A stretch of 64,000 nucleotides of DNA, from assembly GCF_002262885.1 (NCBI RefSeq), contig NZ_NKYF01000001.1, forward strand, positions 496,001 to 560,000, given 5' to 3'. Shown piece after piece: positions 1-8,620 of this stretch (its first letter is position 1; each line of letters starts with the position of its first letter). A model generated the notes under the pieces. The model was not told the DNA's origin. It saw only the letters and a list, made by a program, of their open reading frames with translations, and ran no database searches. The position numbers and the translations under genes are program-made. The stretch comes from Pseudonocardia sp. MH-G8. GTDB lineage: Bacteria; Actinomycetota; Actinomycetes; Mycobacteriales; Pseudonocardiaceae.

Positions 1-180
1 GGCGATCAGCACCACCGCCACGAGCGACATGCGGCCGGTCGAGACGGCGATCGCCGCGGCCGCCCCGACGACCGCGCCGGTGGGCACCACGGGCACGAGC
101 GAGCCGAGCAGCACCCCGCCGAACAGCGCCTGGTAGCCGACGGTGGACGGATCGGTCCAGCCGATCGAGAGCACGATCAT
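1..180 (-). CDS. DedA/VTT-like membrane protein, N-terminal part only
   Basis: The window edge cuts this gene, leaving its first 60 codons read from an ATG at 180-178. The peptide is hydrophobic and rich in Gly, Ala and Val. Residues 27-39 (SLVPVVPTGAVVG) resemble the Pro-rich re-entrant segment of DedA/VTT inner-membrane proteins, a family linked to lipid-carrier scrambling and membrane homeostasis. The start codon overlaps the stop of the metallo-hydrolase gene as ATGA, so the two are probably co-translated. The family call rests on one motif and hydrophobicity; another small membrane family is possible. Confidence 0.55.
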   Translation of the reverse strand, partial: MIVLSIGWTDPSTVGYQALFGGVLLGSLVPVVPTGAVVGAAAAIAVSTGRMSLVAVVLIA

Positions 181-989
181 CGCGCCACCGACGGTGTGCC
201 GGGCAGCGCGACGGCCGCCCCCGGCTCCGTGATCAGCACCCGGGTGGACCCGCCCGCGGCGGCGACCGCCTCGGCGAACCGGCGTGGCGGCTCGACCAGG
301 AGCCGGCGCATCCGGTCCCCGAGCCGGCCCGGCAGGCGCGGCAGCCCGGCGACGGCGAGCGTGCCCCAGTGCACGGGCACCGCCACGCGGGGGCGCAGCA
401 GTGCCACCGCCTCGGCGGCACGGGCCGGGTCCAGGTGCCCTGGGCCGAGGTCGGGACCCCATCCCCACACCGGGAGCAGCGCCGCATCGAGCCGGCCGAG
501 CGCGGCGAGGCCCGGGAAGAGGTCCGTGTCGCCCGCCGCGTAGACCCGGGTGCCTGCGCCCTCGAGCACGTGGCCCATCGCGCGCGCCTGCGGGCCGTGC
601 GTGGAGCGCGGGCCGAACCGGTGGCCGCTGTGCGCGGCCGGCACCCCGTGCACGCGCAACCCGCCGTGCTGCAACTCCTCACCCGGTGCCAGCTCGTCGA
701 CGTGGCGCAGGCCCCGGCGGCGCAGCCAGCGCCCGGCGCCGCGCGGCACCACGACGCGGACGCCGCGCGGCAGCAGCCGCAGGGACGGCAGGTGCAGGTG
801 GTCGGCGTGCAGGTGGGACAGCAGCACCAGGTCGACGTCGCCGTGGTGGACGGCCGCCGGTGTCTGGGTGACGCGGCGCAGCGGCCCGACCCGGCTGGTC
901 AGCACGGGGTCGGTGAGCACCACCGACCCGGCCAGCTCCAGGCGGACCGTGGAGTGGCCGAGGAAGCGCATCGCGAGGCCCCGCACCAC
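177..989 (-). CDS. MBL-fold metallo-hydrolase (UlaG/NAPE-PLD-like)
   Basis: A 270-residue protein of the metallo-beta-lactamase fold. The zinc motif HxHxDH is visible as H59-L-H61-A-D63-H64, preceded by the family's LTDP strand at about residue 26. Further metal ligands are likely in AAGDTD (about 152-157) and PVHWG (about 208-212). The opening MRFLGHSTV from Met7 is typical of UlaG-like enzymes, so translation may start at that Met rather than at the first codon. These enzymes are cytoplasmic and cleave ester, lactone or phosphodiester bonds; the substrate cannot be told. The stop codon overlaps the start of the DedA-like gene. Confidence 0.85.
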   Translation of the reverse strand: MVRGLAMRFLGHSTVRLELAGSVVLTDPVLTSRVGPLRRVTQTPAAVHHGDVDLVLLSHLHADHLHLPSLRLLPRGVRVVVPRGAGRWLRRRGLRHVDELAPGEELQHGGLRVHGVPAAHSGHRFGPRSTHGPQARAMGHVLEGAGTRVYAAGDTDLFPGLAALGRLDAALLPVWGWGPDLGPGHLDPARAAEAVALLRPRVAVPVHWGTLAVAGLPRLPGRLGDRMRRLLVEPPRRFAEAVAAAGGSTRVLITEPGAAVALPGTPSVAR

Positions 990-1114
990 ACCAGTATCAC
1001 CCGCGCCGTCGCCGCACGATCGGGCGTCACCCCGGCCACCTCAGGGACGCCGCCGGTCGCCCAGGACGCCCCGTCACGTAGCCCGCGGTGGGCGGCGGGC
1101 ACAAGAACGCGCGG

Positions 1115-1432
1115 TCACTCCCTCCACTGCTGGGCAGGTGCCACGCCGGGGAGGGGTGCGCCGTTCTGGGCCACCCCGCCCAGCAGTGAGGCCAGCAGGA
1201 ACACCACCCGACCTGCGCGGAGCATGCGGCGGCGGCCGAACAGGTCACCGGCACGGCCGCCGGCCAGCAGCAACCCGCCGAACGCCAGCGCGTAGGACGT
1301 CAGGACCCAGTCGAGATCGGCCTGCGCGATGCCCGATCGGGCGCCGATGACGGGCAGGCCGACGGTCACGATGGTGCCGTCCATCACGATCGGCAACTGC
1401 GCAGCGGCGATCACCAGCAGTTCCAGGCCGTG
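1115..1432 (-). pseudogene. Truncated MFS drug transporter (DHA2 family) remnant
   Basis: About 100 codons match only the first two to three membrane helices of a 14-helix DHA2 exporter. AAAQLPIVMDGTIVTVGLP is the usual first helix, and LAGGRAGDLFGRRRML is the motif A loop between helices 2 and 3. Similarity stops after GGVAQNGA and the frame ends at 1115. No further transporter sequence is seen in the next 130 bases in any frame. A full protein would be about 470 residues. A GTG at 1414 can open the frame, but similarity appears to start a few codons earlier, so the 5' end is also damaged. I read it as a decayed gene downstream of the serine hydrolase. Confidence 0.75.
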
Positions 1433-1450
1433 GCCGGGGGAACGGGTTCC

Positions 1451-2596
1451 TCAGGAGGCGGTGGCGGCGCTGTGGACCGCGGCGGCCAGCCGGTCGTGTT
1501 CGGGGTAGGACCAGTTGAAGGAGAAGCGGCGGCGGGTGTAGCCGAACGCGATGCCGTTGCGGGGATCTACGAAGGCCTCCGAGCCCGCCGAGCCACCGTG
1601 GCCGAACGCCCACGCGCTCAGGAACGGGTAGCGCAGGCCCTTGGCCTGGAATCCCAGCGCGTACTGGCCCGCTGCGCCGGTGACCAGGTCACCGCCGGTC
1701 GAGTGGAGCATCGAGAACTCGCCGAGGGTGTCGGGCTTCAGCAGCGCGGCGTGACCGTCCAGCCCGGAGACCGCCGCCGCGTACATGCCGGCCAGCCCGC
1801 GGGCGTTGCCCACGCCGCCAGCGGAGGCCTGGCCCAGTGCCCGCACCCGCCGGGTGTTGATGAAGGCGACCTGGTCCAGGGGCGGCGTGGAGTTCAGGCC
1901 GTACCCGATCCCGGTGATGCTGTGCGGTCCGGGGACGGCCGCCCAGAACGCGGCGAGCTCCTCCGGGTCGGCCACGCCCGGCAGCACCTCCCGGTACCTG
2001 TCCTCCAGCGCCTCCGGCAGCCCCAGATGGATGTCGAGTCCGTAGGGCGTGCGGACCCGCTCTTCGAAGATCTCCTGCAGCGAGCGGCCGGTGACCCGGT
2101 GGATCACCTCGCCGACGATCGCGAACGACACGAACCCGCCGTAGCCGCAGGCCGTGCCCGGCCGCCAGTACGGCCGCTGCCCGGCCAGCCGCGTCGCGAT
2201 CACCCGGTCGTCGGCGAGCTCGTCCGCCGTCAGTCCGCCGTCGACGCCGATCACACCGGACCGGTGGGACAGCACGTCTCGCAGGGTGATCCGGGCCTTG
2301 CCGGCGGCGGCGAACTCCGGCCAGGCACGGGCGACGGGCTGGTCCAACTCCAGCACGCCGTCCTGCACCAGCAGCGCGACCACCAGGGTCGCGGCGCCCT
2401 TGGTGGAGGAGTAGACGCCGGTCAGGGTGTCACCGGTGACCTCGGCTCCGGTCCACAGGTCGACCACCGTGCGGCCGTCCACGTACGCCGCGAGCTGCGC
2501 GCCGGATCCGCCCTCCTCGGCCACCGCCGCGGCGAACTCCTCGCGCACCACCTCGAACCCGTCGGCCACCATCCCGTGGATCTCGATCTCGCTCAT
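1451..2596 (-). CDS. Serine hydrolase, class C beta-lactamase/EstB family
   Basis: A 381-residue penicillin-binding-protein-like esterase. The SxxK nucleophile motif is S63-S-T-K66, in VYSSTKGAATL. The C-terminal HGG box is seen in FGHGGSAGSEAF. There is no signal peptide, so it probably acts in the cytoplasm on short-chain esters or lactones. The frame stays open back to 2800, but I chose the ATG at 2596. A GGAG-type ribosome site lies just upstream, and the longer version would contain the ECF-type promoter at 2642-2668. The gene is divergent from the sigJ-like gene, and the mirrored promoters suggest it is a target of that sigma factor. Confidence 0.85.
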   Translation of the reverse strand: MSEIEIHGMVADGFEVVREEFAAAVAEEGGSGAQLAAYVDGRTVVDLWTGAEVTGDTLTGVYSSTKGAATLVVALLVQDGVLELDQPVARAWPEFAAAGKARITLRDVLSHRSGVIGVDGGLTADELADDRVIATRLAGQRPYWRPGTACGYGGFVSFAIVGEVIHRVTGRSLQEIFEERVRTPYGLDIHLGLPEALEDRYREVLPGVADPEELAAFWAAVPGPHSITGIGYGLNSTPPLDQVAFINTRRVRALGQASAGGVGNARGLAGMYAAAVSGLDGHAALLKPDTLGEFSMLHSTGGDLVTGAAGQYALGFQAKGLRYPFLSAWAFGHGGSAGSEAFVDPRNGIAFGYTRRRFSFNWSYPEHDRLAAAVHSAATAS

Positions 2597-2641
2597 CGCG
2601 TCGCTGCTCCGTTCGTCACGTCGTCGGTCGATCGCAGCCAT

Positions 2642-2668
2642 GACGAACGTGCCGCCGCGGGTGTGACC
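2642..2668 (-). promoter_or_regulatory. ECF41-type promoter for the serine hydrolase
   Basis: On the minus strand a -35-like GGTCACA (2668-2662) is followed by a 16-bp spacer and CGTC (2645-2642), 45 bases before the hydrolase ATG. It matches the ECF41 consensus as I recall it (TGTCACA-N16-CGTC) at 10 of 11 positions, and has the same geometry as the site facing the sigma gene. Confidence 0.7.
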
Positions 2669-2677
2669 GGACCCGTG

Positions 2678-2704
2678 CGTCACATCACCGGCGCGCCGTT
2701 CGTC
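2678..2704 (+). promoter_or_regulatory. ECF41-type promoter for the sigma factor gene
   Basis: CGTCACA at 2678-2684, then 16 bases, then CGTC at 2701-2704, with 45 bases to the sigma gene ATG. The spacer length, -10 box and distance to start equal those of the opposing site, which points to autoregulation by the ECF41 factor encoded just downstream. Confidence 0.7.
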
Positions 2705-2749
2705 AGTGCGGCGGGCACCGACACCAGCGGGCGACCATGAAGGGCGATC

Positions 2750-3637
2750 ATGAACGAAACCGACTTCCTGGCCGGGCGATTCGAGGAGCACCGCACGCAT
2801 CTCAAGGCGGTGGCCTACCGGATGCTCGGCTCCCTGACCGAGGCCGACGACGCCGTCCAGGAGGCCTGGCTGCGGCTCGCCCGCGCCGACGCCGGCGGGA
2901 TCGGCAACCTCGGCGGCTGGCTGACCACAGTGGTCGGCCGGGTCTGCCTGGACATGCTGCGCTCACGCACGCAACGGGGCGAAACCTCGCTGGAGTCCCG
3001 TCTGCCGGACCCGATCGTGAGCGGGCAGGCCACCGATCCCGAGCACGAGGCGCTGATCGCCGACTCGATCGGGCTGGCGCTACTGGTGGTACTGGAGTCG
3101 CTCACCCCGCCAGAACGGCTGGCCTTCGTGCTGCACGACATGTTCGGCATGCCCTTCGAGGAGATCGGCCCCGTCATCGACCGCACCCCTGTCGCGACCC
3201 GCAAACTCGCCAGCCGCGCCCGCCGGCGCGTCCAGGGCGCCGCCCCCGCGCCCGACCCCGACCCGGTGGCCCAGCGCAGCGTCGTCGACGCCTTCCTCAG
3301 CGCCGCACGCGGCGGCGACTTCGACGCCCTCGTGGCCGTCCTCGACCCCGACGTCGTGCTGCGCGCCGACGGCGGCAAGGCGCTGCCCGGCGGCATGAAG
3401 GTGCTGCGCGGCCGCGAAACGGTGGCCGGCCAGGCCGCCACCTTCCACCGCAAGGCCACCCTCTCGACCAGCCGGCCCGCCCTGGTCAACGGAACGGCCG
3501 GACTGGTCAACACCATCGACGGCCGGCTCTTCTCGGTCATGAGCTTCACCGTCATCGGCGAGAAGATCACCGCGATCGAGATCCTGTCCGACCCTGAACG
3601 CCTGTCCGCCATCGACCTCACCGGTCTGGAGCACTGA
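2750..3637 (+). CDS. sigJ: ECF41-type RNA polymerase sigma factor (SigJ-like)
   Basis: A 295-residue sigma factor with region 2 at about 10-75 (VAYRMLGSLTEADDAVQEAW), region 4 at about 110-162 (LTPPERLAFVLHDMFGMPFEEIG), and a SnoaL-like extension from about 175 to the end. The extension carries DGGK (207-210) and DPERL (281-285), equivalent to the DGGGK and NPDKL motifs known from ECF41 proteins. In that family the fused domain replaces an anti-sigma factor and modulates activity. Two outward ECF41-type promoters in the intergenic region indicate control of itself and of the divergent hydrolase. The usual carboxymuconolactone decarboxylase or oxidoreductase neighbour is absent. Confidence 0.92.
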   Translation: MNETDFLAGRFEEHRTHLKAVAYRMLGSLTEADDAVQEAWLRLARADAGGIGNLGGWLTTVVGRVCLDMLRSRTQRGETSLESRLPDPIVSGQATDPEHEALIADSIGLALLVVLESLTPPERLAFVLHDMFGMPFEEIGPVIDRTPVATRKLASRARRRVQGAAPAPDPDPVAQRSVVDAFLSAARGGDFDALVAVLDPDVVLRADGGKALPGGMKVLRGRETVAGQAATFHRKATLSTSRPALVNGTAGLVNTIDGRLFSVMSFTVIGEKITAIEILSDPERLSAIDLTGLEH

Positions 3638-3672
3638 CTTCACCCCGGCCGCCCCGAAGCGCGCCGCTCAGC

Positions 3673-5091
3673 TCAGGCGAAGCGGACCGGCTGCCCCGTC
3701 GACTCCAGCACGGCCAGCCACAGGTCACCGTGCGGGTCGACCTGGTTGCGCCGGCTCACCGCCACGCTCATCGGGATGTGCACGAACCGGCGCCGGTATC
3801 GGCCCACCACCATCTCGGTGCGCCCCGACATCGCCGCGTGCACCGCCGCCTGCGACAGCCGTGTGCAGTACACCGAGTCGTAGGGGTTGGCCGGCACGCT
3901 GCGGATCGCGTAGCTCGGGTCGATGTAGCGGATCGAGGTCTCGATCCCCGCGTCGCAGAAGTGGTCGCCGATGCGGCGGTGCAACCAGGGGCCGATGTCG
4001 CGCAGCTTCGCGTTGCCCGACGCGTCGCGCGCGGCGTCGTCGGGATCCCCCATCAGTTCCTGGCCCGCCCCCTCGGCCACGACGACCACCGCGTGCCCGC
4101 GCTCGGACACCCGCCTCCGCACGTGCGCGAGCAGCCCGTGCTCGCCGTCCAGCGCGAACGGGACCTCGGGGATCAGCACCGCGTCGGCGCCGCTGCGGGC
4201 GAGCGCGGCGTAGCAGGCGATGAAGCCGGAGTGCCGGCCCATCAGCTTGACCAGGCCGATCCCGTTGGCCGTGGACTTGGCCTCCACCTGCGCGGCCCGG
4301 ATGGCGTCGCTGGCCAGGCTGAACGCGGTCTGGAACCCGAAGCTCTGGTCGATGTAGGGGATGTCGTTGTCGATCGTCTTCGGGATGCCGACCACCGCGA
4401 TCCGCAGCCCGCGCTCCTCCAGCACCCGCGCGATCTTCATCGCCCCGCGCATCGAGCCGTCGCCGCCCACCACGAACAGCACGTTGACGTGCAGCTGCTC
4501 CAGGCAGTCGACGATCTCCTCGGGGTCCTGCGGGCCGCGGGAGGTGCCGAGCACGGTGCCGCCGTCGGTGGCGATGTCGCGCACCGACTCCGGGGTCAGC
4601 TCGACGACGTCGTGGCCGTAGTCGGGGACGAAGCCCTGGTAGCCGTTGCGGATGCCGACCACGCGGCGCACGCGGTAGTGGTAGGTCAGCGTGCGGACCA
4701 GGCCCGCGATGACGTCGTTGAGCCCGGGGCACAGCCCGCCGCACGTGACGATCGCGGCGCGGGTCTTCGCCGGATCGAAGAAGATCTGGCGACGGGGCCC
4801 GCAGGGCTCCAGCCCCGGCAGCTCTCCCGGCGGGACCCCGCGCGACGAGATGCGCGAGAGCGTGTCGTCGAGCAGGACGCGGTCGTTCTCGCTGATGTAG
4901 TGCTCGGTGGTGCGGGTGGCATCGAGGACGGGTGCCATCGGCGAGGTGATGCGGGCCGGCCCGAGCGTGCGGATCGTGAGGTCGGGCGTCGGCTCGAGCC
5001 GGGGCAGCTCGACGACGGACGCCTCATGACCGGCGTCGTGGCCGGCGTCGTGGCCGGACCCGTCGTGCTCGTCGGAGAAGGCGGTACTCAC
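3673..5091 (-). CDS. pfkA: 6-phosphofructokinase (long, plant-like group)
   Basis: A 472-residue phosphofructokinase, longer than the ~320-residue PfkA type. It phosphorylates fructose 6-phosphate in glycolysis. The phosphoryl-donor loop is GGDGSMRGA and the catalytic segment is PKTIDND. The GGDG glycine is normally linked to ATP use, while Lys in PKTIDND is shared by PPi-dependent and plant ATP-dependent enzymes, so ATP is likelier but not certain. The N-terminal ~50 residues are acidic and His-rich, with a repeated GHDA word, and are probably disordered. I chose the GTG at 5091 because AGGGAG sits 6 bases upstream; the frame is open further, but without family similarity. Confidence 0.9.
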   Translation of the reverse strand: MSTAFSDEHDGSGHDAGHDAGHEASVVELPRLEPTPDLTIRTLGPARITSPMAPVLDATRTTEHYISENDRVLLDDTLSRISSRGVPPGELPGLEPCGPRRQIFFDPAKTRAAIVTCGGLCPGLNDVIAGLVRTLTYHYRVRRVVGIRNGYQGFVPDYGHDVVELTPESVRDIATDGGTVLGTSRGPQDPEEIVDCLEQLHVNVLFVVGGDGSMRGAMKIARVLEERGLRIAVVGIPKTIDNDIPYIDQSFGFQTAFSLASDAIRAAQVEAKSTANGIGLVKLMGRHSGFIACYAALARSGADAVLIPEVPFALDGEHGLLAHVRRRVSERGHAVVVVAEGAGQELMGDPDDAARDASGNAKLRDIGPWLHRRIGDHFCDAGIETSIRYIDPSYAIRSVPANPYDSVYCTRLSQAAVHAAMSGRTEMVVGRYRRRFVHIPMSVAVSRRNQVDPHGDLWLAVLESTGQPVRFA

Positions 5092-5231
5092 GGCGCTCCC
5101 TGCATCGGCGGCGCAGACGACCACGCCGCGACACTGGGACGGTGGCTCACTTGACCGGTACAGGATGCCGGGCGCGGCCCGCCGTGGCCAGACCGGGTCG
5201 GAAAGGTGTTCCTGATTCCACATACTTGCCC

Positions 5232-6743
5232 ATGACAACGATCGCGTGCTCCTCTGAGGAGGTGCCCTCCCCCCGTCCGGCCGTCGTCATCGGCGTGCTC
5301 GCGTCCTGCGGGCTGGCCGTCTCACTGATGCAGACGCTCGTCGTCCCGCTGCTGCCGCAGTTCCCGCAGCTCCTCTCGGCCTCCCCCGCCACGGTGGCCT
5401 GGCTGGTGACGGCGACGCTCGTGGCCGCAGCCGTCTCCGCCCCGGTGCTGGGCCGGCTCGGCGACATGTACGGGAAGCGGCGCATGCTGCTCGTCGCGCT
5501 GGGGATCGTGTCGGTCGGCTCGGCGCTCGGCGCCGTCGCCCCCGGCGTCGGGGTGCTCATCGTGGCGCGGGCGCTGCAGGGCGTCGCGATGGGAGCGATC
5601 GCCCTGGGCATCAGCATCATGCGCGACGTGCTCCCGCCCGCCCGCATCGGCAGCGGGATCGCGCTGATGAGCTCGTCGCTCGGGATCGGCGGGGCGATCG
5701 GGCTGCCGCTCACCGGCGTCGTGGCGCAGCAGGCCAGCTGGCGCTGGCTCTTCGCCGGCGCCGCGGTGCTCGGCGCGGTACAGTTCGTGCTGGTGCTGCT
5801 CGTCGTGCGGGAGTCCCCGCTGCGCTCCGGCGGGCGCTTCGACGTGCCCGGGGCGGTGGGTCTGTCGGCGGCGCTGGTCTGCCTGCTCCTGGCCGTCTCC
5901 AAGGGCAACGAGTGGGGCTGGGGCAGCGTCCCGGTGCTCGGGCTGCTCGTGGCCGCCGCGGTCGTCCTGGCCCTGTGGGTCCGCTGGGAGCTGCGGACCC
6001 GCGGGCCGCTGGTCGACCTGCGGGTCTCCGCACGGCCGGCCGTGCTGTGGACGAACATCGCCTCGATCGCCATCGGCTTCGGGATGTTCGCGGGCTTCCT
6101 CGTGACCACGCAGGTCCTGCAGGCCCCCGAGGTCAGCGGGTACGGGTTCGGCCTCTCGCTCGTGGCGTCAGGCGTGGTCCTGCTGCCGATCGGCGCGGCC
6201 ATGACGATCTTCTCGCCGGTGTCGGCCCGGGTGTCGCGCCGGCGCGGGGCACGCACCTCGCTCGTGCTCGGCACCGTGGTGCTCGCCCTGGGCAACCTCC
6301 TGATGGCGACGCTGCCGACATCGGTGCCGCTCATCGTGGCGGCGTCCACCACCACCGCGATCGGGGCCGCGATGGCCTACTCCGCGATCCCGCTGCTGAT
6401 CATGCAAGCGGTGCCGTCGAGCGAGACCGCCGCCGCCAACAGCCTGAACACCCTGATGCGGATGCTCGGCACGTCCTCGTGCAGCGCGGTCGTCGCGGCG
6501 GTCACCACGGGCCTGACGACCACCGTCGGCGGGCAGCTGTTGCCGTCCGGCAGCGCGTACACCGTCATCTACCTCGCGGCCGCGGCCGCGGCCCTCGTCG
6601 GCGCGGCGATCGCGGCCCTCACCCCGCGGCCCGCCCCTCTGCCGGTCCTGCCGGCGTCCGCCGTCAGCGGGCCTGCGGTGACGGGACGGGGCCGGGCCGC
6701 CCCGGACGCGCCGCGCCGGCCAGCAGCCCGCAGCCCGCGCTGA
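5232..6743 (+). CDS. MFS transporter, 14-helix exporter type
   Basis: A 503-residue integral membrane protein with hydrophobic segments throughout and the MFS motif A LGRLGDMYGKRRML after helix 2. RALQGVAMGAIALGISIMRD fits the helix 4-5 region of DHA2 exporters. It most likely expels small molecules by proton antiport; the substrate is unknown. I start at the ATG at 5232, because the 30 upstream codons are not MFS-like. The gene is divergent from pfkA. Its last 80 bases overlap, tail to tail, the coding end of another MFS gene on the opposite strand; the final ~40 residues are a Pro/Arg/Ala-rich tail outside the membrane domain. Confidence 0.88.
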   Translation: MTTIACSSEEVPSPRPAVVIGVLASCGLAVSLMQTLVVPLLPQFPQLLSASPATVAWLVTATLVAAAVSAPVLGRLGDMYGKRRMLLVALGIVSVGSALGAVAPGVGVLIVARALQGVAMGAIALGISIMRDVLPPARIGSGIALMSSSLGIGGAIGLPLTGVVAQQASWRWLFAGAAVLGAVQFVLVLLVVRESPLRSGGRFDVPGAVGLSAALVCLLLAVSKGNEWGWGSVPVLGLLVAAAVVLALWVRWELRTRGPLVDLRVSARPAVLWTNIASIAIGFGMFAGFLVTTQVLQAPEVSGYGFGLSLVASGVVLLPIGAAMTIFSPVSARVSRRRGARTSLVLGTVVLALGNLLMATLPTSVPLIVAASTTTAIGAAMAYSAIPLLIMQAVPSSETAAANSLNTLMRMLGTSSCSAVVAAVTTGLTTTVGGQLLPSGSAYTVIYLAAAAAALVGAAIAALTPRPAPLPVLPASAVSGPAVTGRGRAAPDAPRRPAARSPR

Positions 6744-8049
6744 GCACGCCACCCACCGCCATCGCCGCCCAGCTCGCGCGGAACGCGCCGAGCTGCTCGG
6801 CCGTGCCCGCGAGGCCGGCCAGCAGCACCGCCACGCCGAGCACCGCCCCGATCTGGCGCGCGCAGGTGCCCACCGCGCTGCCGGTGGCGAAGCGGGCGGA
6901 CGGGAGATCGGCCACGACGGCTGCGCCGAGCCCGGCGAACGACGTCCCGACGCCCGCGCCGGTCATCAGCGTCGCCACCAGGAACAGCCGGTAGTCCGGG
7001 GTCGCGCTCATCGCGGTCGCGAACGTCAGGCAGCCCGCGGCGAACAGCACGCCACCGGGGACGATCGCCGCGGCGGCCCCGAACCGGTCGACGAGCCGGC
7101 CGCCGACGGACGACGCCACCGCGGCCGTCAGCGGCCCGGGAGTGACCGCGAGCCCGGCCGCGAGCGCGGCCCAGCCCCAGACGCCGGTGACGAACAGGAC
7201 GTTCGCCAGCAGCAGGGCGTAGAAGGCGGCGGAGAACACGAGGTACCCGGCGAGGGCGGCCCGGAACGAGCGCAGCCGGAACAGTGCCGGCTCGACGACC
7301 GGCCGCGCGACCCGCAGGCTGCGGACGGTCAGCGCGGCGAGCAGGGCGAGCCCGGCGACCAGCACCGCGGCGGTGTCGACGGTGAGCCAGCGGCCGTCCT
7401 CGGCGTTGACGATGCCCAGCGACAGCAGCGCGACCCCGCCGCCGAGCAGCAGGACGCTGAGCGGGTCGGGGAGTCCGCCGCCCGACTCCCGCGACTCCGC
7501 GAGGACCCACATCCCGGCGACCAGCGCGACCGCGACGACCGGCAGGTTGACGAGGAACACGGCGCGCCAGCCGAAGGAGTCGACGAGCAGCCCTCCGAGG
7601 GCGGGGCCGGTGGCCGCCGCGACCCCGCCCATCGCGCCCCACACGCCCAGCGCGGTGCCGCGGCGCTCCGGCGGGAACGCCGGCAGCAGCACCCCGACCG
7701 AGGCCGGGGCGGCGAGCGCCGCGGCCAGCGCCTGCACCGTCCGTGCCGCCACGAGCGCGCCCGGCGTCGGGGCCAGCGCGCACAGCGCGGAGGCGATGCC
7801 GAAGAGCGCGAGCCCGGCGAGGAGCACGCGCTTGCGCCCTGCGACGTCGGCGAGCCGCCCCGCGGGCACCAGCAGGGCGGCGAACACCACGTTGTAGGCG
7901 GTGACCACCCAGGACAGGTCCGCGAGCGACGTGCCGGCGAAGTCCCGGCTGATCGCCGGGAACGCGATGTTGACGATCGTGACGTCGAGGAACGCCAGGA
8001 ACGCGGCGAGCGAGGTCACCGCCAGGACCAGGCCCGGCCGGGTGCTCAC
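6664..8049 (-). CDS. MFS transporter, DHA2-type exporter
   Basis: A 461-residue membrane protein. Its first helix, FLAFLDVTIVNIAFPAI, is the D-x-T-I-V-N signature of DHA2 drug exporters, and GRLADVAGRKRVLL is motif A. About 14 hydrophobic segments follow. The GTG at 8049 overlaps the stop of the upstream thioesterase gene as GTGA, fixing the start and indicating co-translation. The open frame runs far upstream through the thioesterase gene, but that part is a shadow. Its 3' end overlaps the convergent MFS gene by 80 bp, and its C-terminal Arg/Pro tail comes from the overlap. Substrate unknown. Confidence 0.88.
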   Translation of the reverse strand: MSTRPGLVLAVTSLAAFLAFLDVTIVNIAFPAISRDFAGTSLADLSWVVTAYNVVFAALLVPAGRLADVAGRKRVLLAGLALFGIASALCALAPTPGALVAARTVQALAAALAAPASVGVLLPAFPPERRGTALGVWGAMGGVAAATGPALGGLLVDSFGWRAVFLVNLPVVAVALVAGMWVLAESRESGGGLPDPLSVLLLGGGVALLSLGIVNAEDGRWLTVDTAAVLVAGLALLAALTVRSLRVARPVVEPALFRLRSFRAALAGYLVFSAAFYALLLANVLFVTGVWGWAALAAGLAVTPGPLTAAVASSVGGRLVDRFGAAAAIVPGGVLFAAGCLTFATAMSATPDYRLFLVATLMTGAGVGTSFAGLGAAVVADLPSARFATGSAVGTCARQIGAVLGVAVLLAGLAGTAEQLGAFRASWAAMAVGGVLSAGCGLLAGAARPGRPGPVPSPQAR

Positions 8050-8558
8050 CGGCCCGGGCGGAAGATCATGCAGGTTGTCGTGGCGGTCGCGCAGAGGCGT
8101 CCCGCCCCGTCGGTCAGCCGCGCCTCCGCCGTCGCGGTACGGCCGCCGAGGTGCACCAGCACGCCCTCGCAGCGCACCGGCCCGGACCCGGTGCCGACCG
8201 CGCGCAGGAACCGCACCGAGATGTCGAGCGAGGTGTAGCGGGCGCCCGCCGGCAGCGCCGAGTGCACGGCGCAGCCCATCGCGGAGTCGAGCAGCGTCGC
8301 GAGCACGCCGCCGTGCACCGAACCGATCGGGTTGAAGTGGAACTCCGCCGGCTCCATGGCGAACACGACGCGGCCGTGCTCCACCTCGCGCACGTCGAAG
8401 CCGAGGGTCGTCGCGATCGGCGGGGGCGCCACCTCGCCCGCGGCCATCCGCTGCAGGAACGACAGGCCGTCGACGTCGCGGCCCGCGGCCGCCGTGGCGA
8501 GCGGGTCGCCCCACGTGTGCACGCGCTCGCGGACCGCCGGAACCTCCTGGGTTGTCAT
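8046..8558 (-). CDS. PaaI-type hotdog thioesterase
   Basis: A 170-residue hotdog-fold acyl-CoA thioesterase. The signature HFNPIGSVHGGVLATLLDSAMG is at about 73-94; the HGG loop and the downstream Asp are the usual catalytic region of PaaI-like enzymes. Paired strands such as ARYTSLDISVRFLRAV fit the fold. These soluble enzymes hydrolyse aryl- or acyl-CoA esters. The gene shares a GTGA junction with the downstream exporter and is divergent from an HxlR regulator, so regulator, thioesterase and exporter probably form one regulated unit. The ATG at 8558 is the only good start, at the edge of a short regulatory gap. Confidence 0.9.
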   Translation of the reverse strand: MTTQEVPAVRERVHTWGDPLATAAAGRDVDGLSFLQRMAAGEVAPPPIATTLGFDVREVEHGRVVFAMEPAEFHFNPIGSVHGGVLATLLDSAMGCAVHSALPAGARYTSLDISVRFLRAVGTGSGPVRCEGVLVHLGGRTATAEARLTDGAGRLCATATTTCMIFRPGR

Positions 8559-8563
8559 GAGAG

Positions 8564-8584
8564 ACGCAGCGTAGGGTGCTGCGT
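8564..8584. promoter_or_regulatory. Inverted repeat between thioesterase and hxlR-like genes
   Basis: Perfect 7-bp arms ACGCAGC (8564-8570) and GCTGCGT (8578-8584) with a 7-bp spacer, in the 62-bp gap between the divergent starts. The position fits an operator for the adjacent HxlR regulator; assignment is by location only. Confidence 0.5.
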
Positions 8585-8620
8585 TGTCGAGAGCAACCCA
8601 ACGTCGTAGGCTCGACCGCC

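Noticed and set aside
2597-2800. A longer serine hydrolase starting at 2800
   Set aside because: It would run through both sigma-type promoters and overlap the sigma gene start; no family similarity precedes residue MSEIEIHG.
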